From Ignavibacteriota bacterium (lineage in GTDB: Bacteria; Bacteroidota; Ignavibacteria; Ignavibacteriales; Melioribacteraceae): a DNA stretch of 64,000 bases. The notes below the pieces were generated by a model. That model was not told where the DNA came from. It ran no database searches and worked only from the letters and a program-made list of their open reading frames with translations. The position numbers and the translations under genes were made by a program. Of this stretch, positions 26,587 through 35,189 are shown in pieces (the first letter of the stretch is position 1; each line of letters opens with the position of its first letter). The stretch spans positions 124,001 to 188,000 of the forward strand of contig JADJOX010000008.1 in assembly GCA_016713565.1 (NCBI GenBank), in the 5' to 3' direction.

Positions 26587-27485
26587 TATTTATTCTCCTT
26601 CTTTGTTTCTCTATCTTTTGACAGCCACATAATTCCGCCAAGTAAAGCGTAAACCGCAATTGGAGGAACGAAGTAGGCAAATAAGCCATGCTGTATTGAC
26701 TCTGAAACGCCGGGTGCAGGATTGTTTCCCAATTTAGGTAAAACCGTGCCTGCTAAATCTTTGTGTGCCAAATATAACCAAGCTGTTCCGCCAACTTCAT
26801 ATTCACCGAAAATATGATTGAAATATCTATCAGGATAATTTTTTATTCTGCGTCTTGCTTCTAATATCAAATCTTCTCTCTTGCCAAATGTTAGAGCTTC
26901 AACAGGACACATTTCTACACAAGCGGGAAGTTTGCCTTCTTTTGTTCTTTCGTAACAAAAATCGCATTTAGCAATTTTGGGATTTAAAGCTTTTTCATAT
27001 TCGAATGAAGGAATTTGGAAAGGACATGCAACCATGCAGTAACGGCAGCCAATACATTTATCCGTGTCCCAAACCACCGAGCCATTTTCTTTTTTGGAGA
27101 AAGCGCCGACTATGCAAGCTGAAACACAAGCCGGATGATCGCAGTGCATGCATTGTAATTTAACCGTGGCAGGATCTTCATCCTTAAAATATTTATTTAC
27201 AACTGTAAGACTTTTTGCCGATGGTCTTCTTTCATTTTCAAAAGTATCGTCATTTTGATAATCCTCAAAACTACCTTGCTCAATATTATGAGCTCCTTTG
27301 CAAGCCCATTCACATTTTCTGCAGCCAATACAAACAGTTGAATCTACTAACACTCCATTTCTTTCATTGCTGAGAATATTTTCCGGAGCTGCTTTGCTCG
27401 TCTTTGGAGTAATAGATGAAAGCGCAGTTCCACCGGCTCCTATTGCAGCAATTGTCTTTAAAAAATCTCTTCTGTTATGCGGCAT
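26586..27485 (-). CDS. Tat-exported ferredoxin-like subunit with four 4Fe-4S sites (HybA/HmcB-like)
   Basis: A 299-residue iron-sulfur protein. The start MPHNRRDFLKTIAAIGAGG is a twin-arginine signal. Four Cys clusters follow in the DmsB/HybA pattern: CIGCRKCEWACK, CMHCDHPACVSAC, CIGCRYCMVACP and CDFCYERTKEGKLPACVEMC. The C terminus has a membrane helix (FVPPIAVYALLGGIMWL), typical of HybA. It is the first gene of the electron-transfer island. The Tat signal places it on the periplasmic face, where it would relay electrons between the NrfD subunit and the cytochrome. Confidence 0.93.
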   Translation of the reverse strand: MPHNRRDFLKTIAAIGAGGTALSSITPKTSKAAPENILSNERNGVLVDSTVCIGCRKCEWACKGAHNIEQGSFEDYQNDDTFENERRPSAKSLTVVNKYFKDEDPATVKLQCMHCDHPACVSACIVGAFSKKENGSVVWDTDKCIGCRYCMVACPFQIPSFEYEKALNPKIAKCDFCYERTKEGKLPACVEMCPVEALTFGKREDLILEARRRIKNYPDRYFNHIFGEYEVGGTAWLYLAHKDLAGTVLPKLGNNPAPGVSESIQHGLFAYFVPPIAVYALLGGIMWLSKDRETKKENK

Positions 27486-27735
27486 AAGTTATACCTTAAT
27501 TTATTTCTAAAATTGATTTCCATATCTTATTTATTCATGTATTTTGATAATTCGTAATATTCGTTTTTTTTCATGCCATCAATTTTCTTTGAATGTTTTT
27601 AATGTAAATATATAAAAATAATATAATAAGACAAAAAGAGCTTTTATTATTGTTTTGTAAATCACATCTACAAACTTTATTAGATTGAATAATTTTTGTA
27701 CTTTCACTAACTAAAATTTTAATTTTGTGAGAAAA

Positions 27736-29778
27736 ATGGAAGACATTAAAAAATTGGATAATCTAAGAGAAAAAATAAATAACCTCGATAATGATCTGCT
27801 GAAATTACTTTCTGAAAGAAGAAAATTAAGTAATGAAGTTGTTGAATCAAAAATTGAGACTGAACAACCCATTAGAGATTTGGATAGAGAAACCGAACTT
27901 TTATCTAGAATAATAAATTCCGGTAAAAAAATGGGATTGGATTCACATTATGTGTCAAAAATATTCTATGATATAATAGACGATTCGGTTCGCCTGCAGC
28001 AAAACCATTTCCAAAAATCGATATTTGAAAATGATTCGGATGTAATTAGAATTGCAATACAAGGAATTGATGGATCTTACAGTTCAATGGCTGCAAAAAA
28101 GTTTTTTGCTCAGTTCAACAAAGAAATTATTTTCATAAGTAAAGAAAGATTTGATGAAGTTGCTTTGGAAGTGGAAGAGGGCAGAGCGGATTTTGCAATG
28201 CTTCCAATAGAAAATACGACTTCCGGCGGAATAAATGAAGTATATGATTTGCTACTTCATACAAAACTTTCAATTATCGGCGAGGAAAAATTTCAAGTAA
28301 AGCATTGTTTGGTTGGGTCCGAAAATTCTACATTAGGCAAACTCGAACTAATTTTTGCTCATTACCAAGCAGCGGCCCAATGCAATAAATTTCTTGCTAC
28401 TATTCCCAACGTGAGACTTGAATATTTTGCTGATACAGCTCTTTCCGCCAAAAAGATAAAAGATGAAGGAAAAGTTGAGTACGGGGCAATTGCCAGTGAA
28501 GAAGCGGCAAAATTTTTCAAGCTGAAAATTTTACAGAGAGAAATCGCAAATCAGCCGGAAAATTTTACCAGATTCTTAGTTTGCTCGAGAAGACCTCAAA
28601 AAGTTGATTTAAGAATTCCCGCTAAAACATCTTTGGTAATGGCAACTGCTCATACAGCCGGTTCACTTTTAAAAGCACTTGCCGTTTTTGGAAAATTTGA
28701 AGTCAATATAGAAAAACTTGAATCAAGACCAATAATTGGAAATCCATGGGAAGAAATGTTTTATTTGGATTTTGAAGGAAATATTCATGATGAAAAAATA
28801 AAACTGCTTTTTGATGATTTAGGAATTCATACAAGGTTTTTAAAAATTTTGGGCTGCTATCCAACAAAAGAAATTGGTAAAGCATCTCTAGATTTTCTTG
28901 CGGCAACTTCAGGAAAAAATGAAGAACTGAAAAAAGCCGAACCTCAAATTGTTACCGAAAATCCTAAAAAAACTTCAAAACCAAAAAGTTATAAATTGGC
29001 AAGCAGGGATTATAAATCTGATGATACAATAATTAAAGTTAACGATGTTGAAATCGGAGGAAATAATTTTGTTGTAATTGGCGGACCATGTTCAGTTGAA
29101 TCTCATGAACAGATTTTTGAATGCGCAAAATTTGCCAGAGAACACGGAACTCAAATTTTAAGAGGCGGATGTTTTAAACCAAGAACTTCACCCTATAGTT
29201 TTCAAGGAATTGGTTTTGAAGGCTTAAGCGAATTAAATGGTGCAGGTAAAAAATTTGATATGCCGATTATTACCGAAGTCCTTTCTTCTGAACAAGTTGC
29301 CGAAGTCGCCCTTCAGTCAGACATAGTTCAAATAGGCGCAAGAAATATGCAGAATTTTGCTTTACTTAAAGAAGTAGGCAGAATTCACAGACCTGTAATG
29401 TTGAAAAGAGGAATGATGTCATCATTAGATGAATTATTAAACGCAGCTGAATATATTTTAGCTCATGGAAACAGACAGGTAATTCTTTGCGAAAGGGGAA
29501 TTAGAACCTTTGAAACAGCGTCAAGAAATACATTGGACTTAGGCGCAATTCCATTCTTAAAAGAAATGACCCATTTGCCTATCATTGTTGATCCATCGCA
29601 TGCAATTGGCGTAAGAGATAAAGTTGCTCCTTTGGCAAAAGCCGCTAAGGTAGTTGGTGCTCACGGAATTATGATTGAATTTCATCCTGATCCCGATAAA
29701 GCTTTAAGTGATGGTGAACAATCACTTACATTTGAGCAATACGGTAATTTAATGAAAGAACTGCACGACTTGAAATAA
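27736..29778 (+). CDS. Trifunctional chorismate mutase-prephenate dehydratase-DAHP synthase
   Basis: A 680-residue fusion of shikimate/phenylalanine enzymes. Residues ~3-95 are an AroQ chorismate mutase (LDNLREKINNLDNDLLKLL, then a catalytic-type RRKLSNEVVESK). Residues ~105-290 are prephenate dehydratase (IQGIDGSYSS, MLPIENTTSGG, ENFTRFLV), and ~300-380 an ACT domain with KLESRP, the phenylalanine-binding motif. After a Lys/Pro-rich linker, ~430-680 is a type I-beta DAHP synthase (IGGPCSVES, RGGCFKPRTSPYSFQG, IVDPSHAIGVRDKV). I use the ATG at 27736; a GTG three codons earlier (27727) is possible. The ACT domain suggests that phenylalanine can inhibit pathway entry and exit in one polypeptide. 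Confidence 0.93.
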   Translation: MEDIKKLDNLREKINNLDNDLLKLLSERRKLSNEVVESKIETEQPIRDLDRETELLSRIINSGKKMGLDSHYVSKIFYDIIDDSVRLQQNHFQKSIFENDSDVIRIAIQGIDGSYSSMAAKKFFAQFNKEIIFISKERFDEVALEVEEGRADFAMLPIENTTSGGINEVYDLLLHTKLSIIGEEKFQVKHCLVGSENSTLGKLELIFAHYQAAAQCNKFLATIPNVRLEYFADTALSAKKIKDEGKVEYGAIASEEAAKFFKLKILQREIANQPENFTRFLVCSRRPQKVDLRIPAKTSLVMATAHTAGSLLKALAVFGKFEVNIEKLESRPIIGNPWEEMFYLDFEGNIHDEKIKLLFDDLGIHTRFLKILGCYPTKEIGKASLDFLAATSGKNEELKKAEPQIVTENPKKTSKPKSYKLASRDYKSDDTIIKVNDVEIGGNNFVVIGGPCSVESHEQIFECAKFAREHGTQILRGGCFKPRTSPYSFQGIGFEGLSELNGAGKKFDMPIITEVLSSEQVAEVALQSDIVQIGARNMQNFALLKEVGRIHRPVMLKRGMMSSLDELLNAAEYILAHGNRQVILCERGIRTFETASRNTLDLGAIPFLKEMTHLPIIVDPSHAIGVRDKVAPLAKAAKVVGAHGIMIEFHPDPDKALSDGEQSLTFEQYGNLMKELHDLK

Positions 29779-29790
29779 TTAAATGAAAAT

Positions 29791-29832
29791 TAAAGATACG
29801 GTCTTTGTAAAGATTGTATCTTTATGTTTTTC
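29791..29832 (+). terminator. Terminator after the aromatic-synthesis fusion gene
   Basis: TAAAGATAC (29791-29799) pairs with GTATCTTTA (29816-29824), with a second inner pairing around the loop, followed by a T-rich run. It lies 12 bases after the stop codon. Confidence 0.65.
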
Positions 29833-29871
29833 TATTTTACCCAATCTGATAATTTATAAAGTAATCAATTA

Positions 29872-30396
29872 CTATAAAATGTAAGTATAGTTTATCAAAA
29901 ATAAGCTGTAGCTTGAATTTGTATTTGTAAATGTTAAACCGTAATCAAAATTAAATCCTATTTTTGAATGCAAATCTATTTGATAGGCAAAATTTAAACT
30001 GAGAAGTAATCCTAAATTCCAAGTATTTATATCACTGAAGGATCTGTCATTCAAGTAAATTAAACCAAGACCTTCATTCACATAAAAATTTTCATTTGGA
30101 TTTTGAACCAAGATAATTGATGTTCCAGCGGAATAAAAATATGAAAAATATTCTATTCTTGTATTTCCAGGAAGAAACCTTTCTAATTTTTGAGCAGCTG
30201 AAAGATGAAACTGAAGTTTGTCAAAATATGTAAACGGCGATTGAAATTCGTAATATAATTTTCCGCCAAACACAGTTTGAGATGGGAAATTTCCCATAAA
30301 TGAACCAATACCAATACCGGCTCCAATATTATTGTATTGAGCATTTATTTCGGCAAAAAGCAAAAACATTAGCAGAAAGATATTTTTATAATTCAT
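29872..30396 (-). CDS. Predicted outer-membrane beta-barrel protein, unknown function
   Basis: A 174-residue exported protein. The signal peptide MNYKNIFLLMFLLFAEINAQ is followed by alternating strands (LYYEFQSPFTYFDKLQFHLS, LSLNFAYQIDL) and an aromatic end (SLFLINYTYIL), typical of small eight-stranded outer-membrane barrels. I do not recognise the family. It is convergent with the gene upstream on the other strand and stands alone. Confidence 0.65.
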   Translation of the reverse strand: MNYKNIFLLMFLLFAEINAQYNNIGAGIGIGSFMGNFPSQTVFGGKLYYEFQSPFTYFDKLQFHLSAAQKLERFLPGNTRIEYFSYFYSAGTSIILVQNPNENFYVNEGLGLIYLNDRSFSDINTWNLGLLLSLNFAYQIDLHSKIGFNFDYGLTFTNTNSSYSLFLINYTYIL

Positions 30397-30414
30397 AATG
30401 TTAATTGACTTATA

Positions 30415-30900
30415 CTAATTACTCTTTGCAAAATTTAAAAGTGAATTACCGGTCATTCTTGTTAAAATCCATTCTGTTTTTAATTCAGCTCCAATCTTTT
30501 TATAAAATTCTATTGCAGGAGTATTCCAATCTAAAACCGACCATTCGAATCTTCCGCAATTTCTTTCTATTGCAAGTTCAGCCAAGAATTTTAACATTTT
30601 TTTCCCAAAACCGTTTCTTCTAAATTCCTCAAGAACATAAAGATCTTCAAGGTAAATCCCTTTCTTTGCCAAAAATGTTGAGTAATTATGAAAGAAAAGC
30701 GCAAAGGCAACGGGTTTATCATAATAATATCCCAAAATAACTTCGGCATTGCTTTTTTCATCGAACAATGTTTTTTTTAAATCTTCTTCCGTGGCTTCTA
30801 CTTGATACGATAATTTTTCATATTCCGCCAATTTCTTAATAAAATCCAAAATGACCGGAACATCATTTATTTTGGCAAATTTAATTTTGAAGTTTTCCAT
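30415..30900 (-). CDS. GNAT acetyltransferase, spermidine/spermine N-acetyltransferase-like
   Basis: A 161-residue GNAT enzyme using acetyl-CoA. The acetyl-CoA loop lies in LYVLEEFRRNGFGKKMLKFL (the R/QxxGxG/A pattern as RRNGFGK), preceded by GIYLEDLYV. RFEWSVLDWNTPAIEFYKKI is highly characteristic of the SSAT/diamine acetyltransferase group. The substrate is probably a polyamine or another small amine; that is family-level inference. It stands alone. Confidence 0.88.
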   Translation of the reverse strand: MENFKIKFAKINDVPVILDFIKKLAEYEKLSYQVEATEEDLKKTLFDEKSNAEVILGYYYDKPVAFALFFHNYSTFLAKKGIYLEDLYVLEEFRRNGFGKKMLKFLAELAIERNCGRFEWSVLDWNTPAIEFYKKIGAELKTEWILTRMTGNSLLNFAKSN

Positions 30901-31012
30901 ATTTTCAATTTTTTTTATTTCAAGTTAGAAAAGTTATTTAACATAAGCCAACTAAACTGATATTTAGAAAATTTCTTCGCTATATTTTGTCCTCAAATTT
31001 AAGAGCTTAACA

Positions 31013-31912
31013 TTGGATAAATCTGAATTAAAAGCATACCTAGCTTGGGTTTCAATATGTATAGTTTGGGGAACAACATACATTGCAATTAAAATTGGAA
31101 TTGAATCCGTTCCTCCGATGATTTTCGCCGGATTAAGATGGATTATTGCCGGACCAATTTTACTTTTAATTTTACTCTTACTTAAAATAAAATTGCCTCC
31201 CAAAAGTGAAATAAAACACTTAATACTTATCGGAATAATGCTGATAGGTTTTTCAAATGGATTTTTGGTTATTGCAGAACAGTGGATTCCAAGCGGACTC
31301 GCAAGTTTATTAATTACAACAATGCCGTTTTGGGTTGTTGGAATTGAATCAATTTTACCCAATGGTCCAAAATTCAATAAAAATATTTTTGCTGGATTGA
31401 TAATTGGATTTATAGGAGTTTCAATAATTTTTATCGGTGATTTCGAAAACTTAGTAAAGCCCGGATATTTTTGGGGTATATTTTTCATCTTGTTAACAAT
31501 AATCGTTTGGGCAACAGGCAGCATTTACGCAAAATATAAGAAGTTTAATTCTTCTCCTTTTATGAGAGCCGCAATTCAAATGATTTCCGCCGGAATTCTT
31601 CAGCTTGTAATTGCTTTGTTTTTAGGAGAGTTTAATAATTTTTCTATGGATTCAAATGGATTTTGGGCGATTATTTATTTGGTAATTTTCGGATCATTTT
31701 TAGGTTATGCTGCTTATATTTATGCGATTTCAATTCTTCCTGTTACATTTGTTTCTACATATTCCTATATAAATCCAATTATAGCTTTGTTTCTCGGTTG
31801 GTTTTATCTTGATGAAAAAATTGACATAACTATTATTCTCGGAACAATGATAATATTTTCCGGTGTGGCTTTAGTCCAATTTGGAAACTTAAAAGAAGTT
31901 AAGAAAATCTAA
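31013..31912 (+). CDS. EamA/DMT-family transporter
   Basis: A 299-residue protein with ten hydrophobic helices in two EamA repeats. The opening YLAWVSICIVWGTTYIAIKI and FAGLRWIIAGPIL are typical of RhaT/YedA-like drug-metabolite exporters, and the second repeat ends with YINPIIALFLGWFYLDEKI. It starts with TTG at 31013, with AAGAG a few bases upstream, since no ATG occurs before the first conserved helix. The substrate cannot be told from sequence. Confidence 0.9.
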   Translation: MDKSELKAYLAWVSICIVWGTTYIAIKIGIESVPPMIFAGLRWIIAGPILLLILLLLKIKLPPKSEIKHLILIGIMLIGFSNGFLVIAEQWIPSGLASLLITTMPFWVVGIESILPNGPKFNKNIFAGLIIGFIGVSIIFIGDFENLVKPGYFWGIFFILLTIIVWATGSIYAKYKKFNSSPFMRAAIQMISAGILQLVIALFLGEFNNFSMDSNGFWAIIYLVIFGSFLGYAAYIYAISILPVTFVSTYSYINPIIALFLGWFYLDEKIDITIILGTMIIFSGVALVQFGNLKEVKKI

Positions 31913-31941
31913 TATTATAAATTCAATAATTAAAATTTCTA

Positions 31942-32172
31942 TTAACCGAACCAATTTTCAGGAGAATCATGGTGCAGACTTCTTTTCGTCTCAACCGTTT
32001 TTGTCCTTATAAAACTGCTGGCATAACTGATCTTTTGTTCTTCAATAGGGGAAATTTTTGCAATAGGAATATCAGATTTTGTAATAATAATTTCATCCCC
32101 GTGAATAACCAAATCCATTATTTTAGGCAAATTTTTTTGGACAGATGAAATATTTAGTTCTTGTTGATGCAT
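31942..32172 (-). CDS. Phd/YefM-like antitoxin without a visible toxin
   Basis: A 76-residue protein. The first 45 residues, including LNISSVQKNLPKIMDLVIHG and EIIITKSDIPIAKISPI, match the N-terminal dimer and DNA-binding fold of Phd/YefM antitoxins. The C-terminal tail (about residues 50-76) is variable, as expected for a toxin-binding region. No PIN, Doc or RelE reading frame occurs on either side. It could be an orphan remnant or act as a small repressor. Confidence 0.75.
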   Translation of the reverse strand: MHQQELNISSVQKNLPKIMDLVIHGDEIIITKSDIPIAKISPIEEQKISYASSFIRTKTVETKRSLHHDSPENWFG

Positions 32173-32313
32173 TTTTATTTTACTTAGTTTTAATTATTTA
32201 TCAAAATAAATTCAAACTTTACTTTACATAATTATAGATAAAATACTATAAAATCAAGGATAAAATTTATTTTATGTTAATTTAAGTATTTTATAAACGC
32301 AATTTTACTTTAG

Positions 32314-33444
32314 TTAAAAATTAAATTTTAGTCGCATATAATAAAACTGACCAAAATCGCCCCATTCAGTTAAATTATCACCAAAGAAAATTTGACCCGA
32401 TATCAGAAAATAAATGTCATCATTTAATGAAAATTCAATTGATGGATTAAAAAAGTAAGATCCATCAGTTGGATTTATTATCGAAGCGATAGATAAATTA
32501 ATTAACGAAGTAATAGGATATTGGGTACTAATAAAAATAGAAAATTTAGATGGCGACAAATTTTTTGCTGAATAATCTATATTAAAAATATTATTTAAGG
32601 ATTTTGCTTTATCGGTAATTCCATTACTGTTAAAAAGAAATTCTCCGCTTAAAAATAAACTATTGGAAAAAGTGCAATTTGCGCCGATTGACGAGACAAA
32701 AACATTCTCCAAGTTCTTTCTACTTTTAAAATATGTTGCTTCTCCGGTAAAACCGGCACCTGAAATATTTCCTGCCCATCCGCCGCCAAAAATAAAATCA
32801 TCTTTAGTAAAGCTTGCTAAACTTTGAAAATCATAATCAATTATATTGAATTTATAAACTCCAGCCATAGTTAAATTTTTGTATTTATCTTCCTTGGCAA
32901 TAATCTGAATTGAAGATGCAAAATCTAAATAATATTGAATTCTAATTGCATCGCTGCCTGGTTTTTCTATGTAATCAAAATTTAGAAATGAAGATGAATT
33001 AAAAATATCATTCGGAGTCCATACGTAATTTATTCCCAGATTAATTCTTTGTCTGCCAATTTGTATTTCCCAATTATTTGCAGAGTAAAAGAAATTTAAT
33101 CTATCAATGTTACTGTAAAGTATTGCAGATTTGTTTGAAGCAATTTTTTTTGAAAGATTTAGATAGCCGTTATCATTAGTCGCAATTTTATCATAACCAG
33201 GAACAAGAAAAACAAATTGTCCAAAATCAAAAATATTTCTTAAACCTAAACTAAACATAAATTCAGTAGTTGGGTAGTAATGGAAATTCAGTCTGTTGCC
33301 TATTGAGTTAGAAAAAATCCACTCGCTAGTTTGTTTGGGAGCCCAAACAGTTTGGAAGTTTTCCAAATATCCGTCAAAAACAAATTTGGATTGAGGAAAT
33401 AAATGGCTTGTGGTTAATAAAATTATAAAAAATATTTTTTTCAT
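32314..33444 (-). CDS. Predicted outer-membrane porin-like protein
   Basis: A 376-residue exported protein with a signal peptide ending in HLFPQ. Repeated amphipathic strands follow, with porin-like segments such as NWEIQIGRQRINLGINYVWTP, and the final residue is Phe in YYMRLKFNF, the usual outer-membrane insertion signal. It lies 31 bases after the ABC-2 permease gene and on the same strand, so it may be the outer-membrane part of that export cluster. The substrate is unknown. Confidence 0.75.
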   Translation of the reverse strand: MKKIFFIILLTTSHLFPQSKFVFDGYLENFQTVWAPKQTSEWIFSNSIGNRLNFHYYPTTEFMFSLGLRNIFDFGQFVFLVPGYDKIATNDNGYLNLSKKIASNKSAILYSNIDRLNFFYSANNWEIQIGRQRINLGINYVWTPNDIFNSSSFLNFDYIEKPGSDAIRIQYYLDFASSIQIIAKEDKYKNLTMAGVYKFNIIDYDFQSLASFTKDDFIFGGGWAGNISGAGFTGEATYFKSRKNLENVFVSSIGANCTFSNSLFLSGEFLFNSNGITDKAKSLNNIFNIDYSAKNLSPSKFSIFISTQYPITSLINLSIASIINPTDGSYFFNPSIEFSLNDDIYFLISGQIFFGDNLTEWGDFGQFYYMRLKFNF

Positions 33445-33475
33445 TATACTTAATCATTTTACTTAAATCAAAAGT

Positions 33476-34261
33476 TTATTTTGTTTGATCCGCATAATTC
33501 CACCAGAGAATTGTTGCAGATAAACCTATGAAACTTGTAATGTATAAAATTAAGTAACTATAAAAATTTAGAATGTTATTTGAGCCAATAATTTGGCTAT
33601 AAATTCCCGGAACTGCCCAGGGAAAATATGATGCAAAACCCAGTGCTCCAATTATTTGCGCAATAACTATAGCTAAAATTACAAAAGTTAACGGCGCAAG
33701 ATATCCTTTGCCAATGCTTGCAATAAATGTAACTGGCGTTGAAAGCGGTAAAACCAAAAATGTTACGATTGAAATTTTAACAATTGAGTTAAAAAATATT
33801 TGTCCAGAAAACCCCGGAAGCTGCAACAAAGTTCCTAAAATTAGTGCTAAAATTAGAATCGCAATTGCTAAAAAAAATCCCCAAATAAAAATAGCAGTCA
33901 TCTTACTTAAAATAATTTTTATGCGTGAGATGGGAAGAACAAATAAATCCTTTAAAGTTCCGTCTGAATATTCTCTGCCGAAAATCCAAGCTGCTATAAA
34001 ACCAATAATTATTATTCCGCCAACTCCCATAACCTGTGCAATAAGATTTAGGTAAGAACCCCAATCAGTTGAAAATCCTGTTAACAGAGCTTTTGATCTA
34101 ATAGCTGAATTAGCATCGCTTAATTCTTGATTTCGCAAAACAACTATAAAAACTGCGCCCATAATTGGTCCTAATGAAAAAGCTAAAATTGATCCTATTA
34201 AGACTTTCGATTTTCTAATTTTCAAATATTCTGCATATAAACAATAAAGAAAACTTTTCAA
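33476..34261 (-). CDS. ABC-2 type transporter permease
   Basis: A 261-residue membrane protein with six helices. FIAAWIFGREYSDGTLKDLFVLPISRIKIILSK spans the ABC-2 permease hallmark (EYSDGTLK followed by PISR). The TTG start at 34261 overlaps the stop of the ATPase gene in a TTGA junction, so it is coupled to it. With the ATPase broken (see 34258-35179), this permease may have no functional motor unless the frameshift is an artefact. Confidence 0.88.
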   Translation of the reverse strand: MKSFLYCLYAEYLKIRKSKVLIGSILAFSLGPIMGAVFIVVLRNQELSDANSAIRSKALLTGFSTDWGSYLNLIAQVMGVGGIIIIGFIAAWIFGREYSDGTLKDLFVLPISRIKIILSKMTAIFIWGFFLAIAILILALILGTLLQLPGFSGQIFFNSIVKISIVTFLVLPLSTPVTFIASIGKGYLAPLTFVILAIVIAQIIGALGFASYFPWAVPGIYSQIIGSNNILNFYSYLILYITSFIGLSATILWWNYADQTK

Positions 34262-35179
34262 TTTAACCCATCCGGATTATGAATAATATTTAAAAAATAT
34301 TTCTCCAAATCTTCTTCATAAAAAGTTTGAGAAAGCAGAGGAGCTCCTTTTAGTACAAGCTCTGAAGCAATTTTATCAGAATTATTTAAGGAATATGAAT
34401 CTGTTAATTTTATTTCACCCAATTCCGTTTTAATCGGATAAAGATTTTTCTCTTTAAGAATGCGCATTGCTAACTCATTATTTCTTGTATTAATTAAAAG
34501 ACTTTTTTTATTAATATTATCAAATTCTTGAGATGAAATTTCCTTTATTAATTTTCCATTGTGGATAATTCCAATTCGATCGGCAATTTTTGAAATTTCT
34601 GAAAGAATGTGACTTGAAATAAAAATTGTCGTACATTTATTTTTTGAAAGATCCAAAAGCAATTCTCTTATTTCCACAATTCCTTCTGGATCCAATCCAT
34701 TTGAAGGTTCGTCAAGAATCAGCAATTCTGGATTGTGAATTAGTGCTTTTGCCAAACCTAAACGCTGAAGATTTCCTAAAGATAAATTTTTTTGATTTTA
34801 CTTTTTCATATTTAGTCAGTTTTAATTTTTTAATAACAGTTTCTGAAGATTTATTTTTAAGATTTCTTAGTTTGCTAATAATTTCTAAATTTTCAATTAC
34901 AGATAACTCAGGATATGAAAATGGGACTTCAACAATAGTTCCAACTTTTGACCAAGGACCTTTTCCTCCGGATTTTATAGTTTCATTTAAAACTTTTATA
35001 GTTCCGTTAGAAGGAGAAATTAATCCTAAAATCATTCTAATTGTAGTAGTTTTTCCTGCACCATTAAGGCCGAGGAATCCATAAATTTCACCTTTTCGTA
35101 CATTTAGTGATACAGAATCAACTGCAGAAAAATCACCGAATTTTTTTGTTAGATTTTCAGTCTCAATTATATAATTCAT
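34258..35179 (-). pseudogene. ABC-2 type transporter ATPase, interrupted by a frameshift
   Basis: Two overlapping frames together encode one ABC ATPase. The first (35179 to about 34790) has Walker A in LGLNGAGKTTTIRMILGL. The second (about 34790 to 34258) has the end of the signature region, Walker B LLILDEPSNGLDPEG and the H-loop SSHIL. The break is at a run of seven A on the coding strand (T at 34787-34793). Removing one A gives SKNLSLGNLQRLGLAKAL, a sensible signature, and a 306-residue protein of normal family length. This is either a real mutation, transcript slippage that restores the frame, or a homopolymer sequencing error. Confidence 0.85.
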
Positions 35180-35189
35180 TTTTTTAAAT

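Noticed and set aside
27655..27673. TTGTA-N9-TACAA inverted repeat between the ferredoxin and aromatic-fusion genes as an operator.
   Set aside because: Short arms in very AT-rich DNA; chance occurrence is likely and it does not resemble the TGTGA palindrome at 58270.
30964..31524. A 186-codon open frame antisense to the EamA transporter.
   Set aside because: It is the shadow of a strongly conserved membrane protein; its translation has no recognisable domain and no ribosome site.
33708..34055. A 115-codon open frame antisense to the ABC-2 permease.
   Set aside because: It mirrors the hydrophobic codons of the permease and has no motif of its own.
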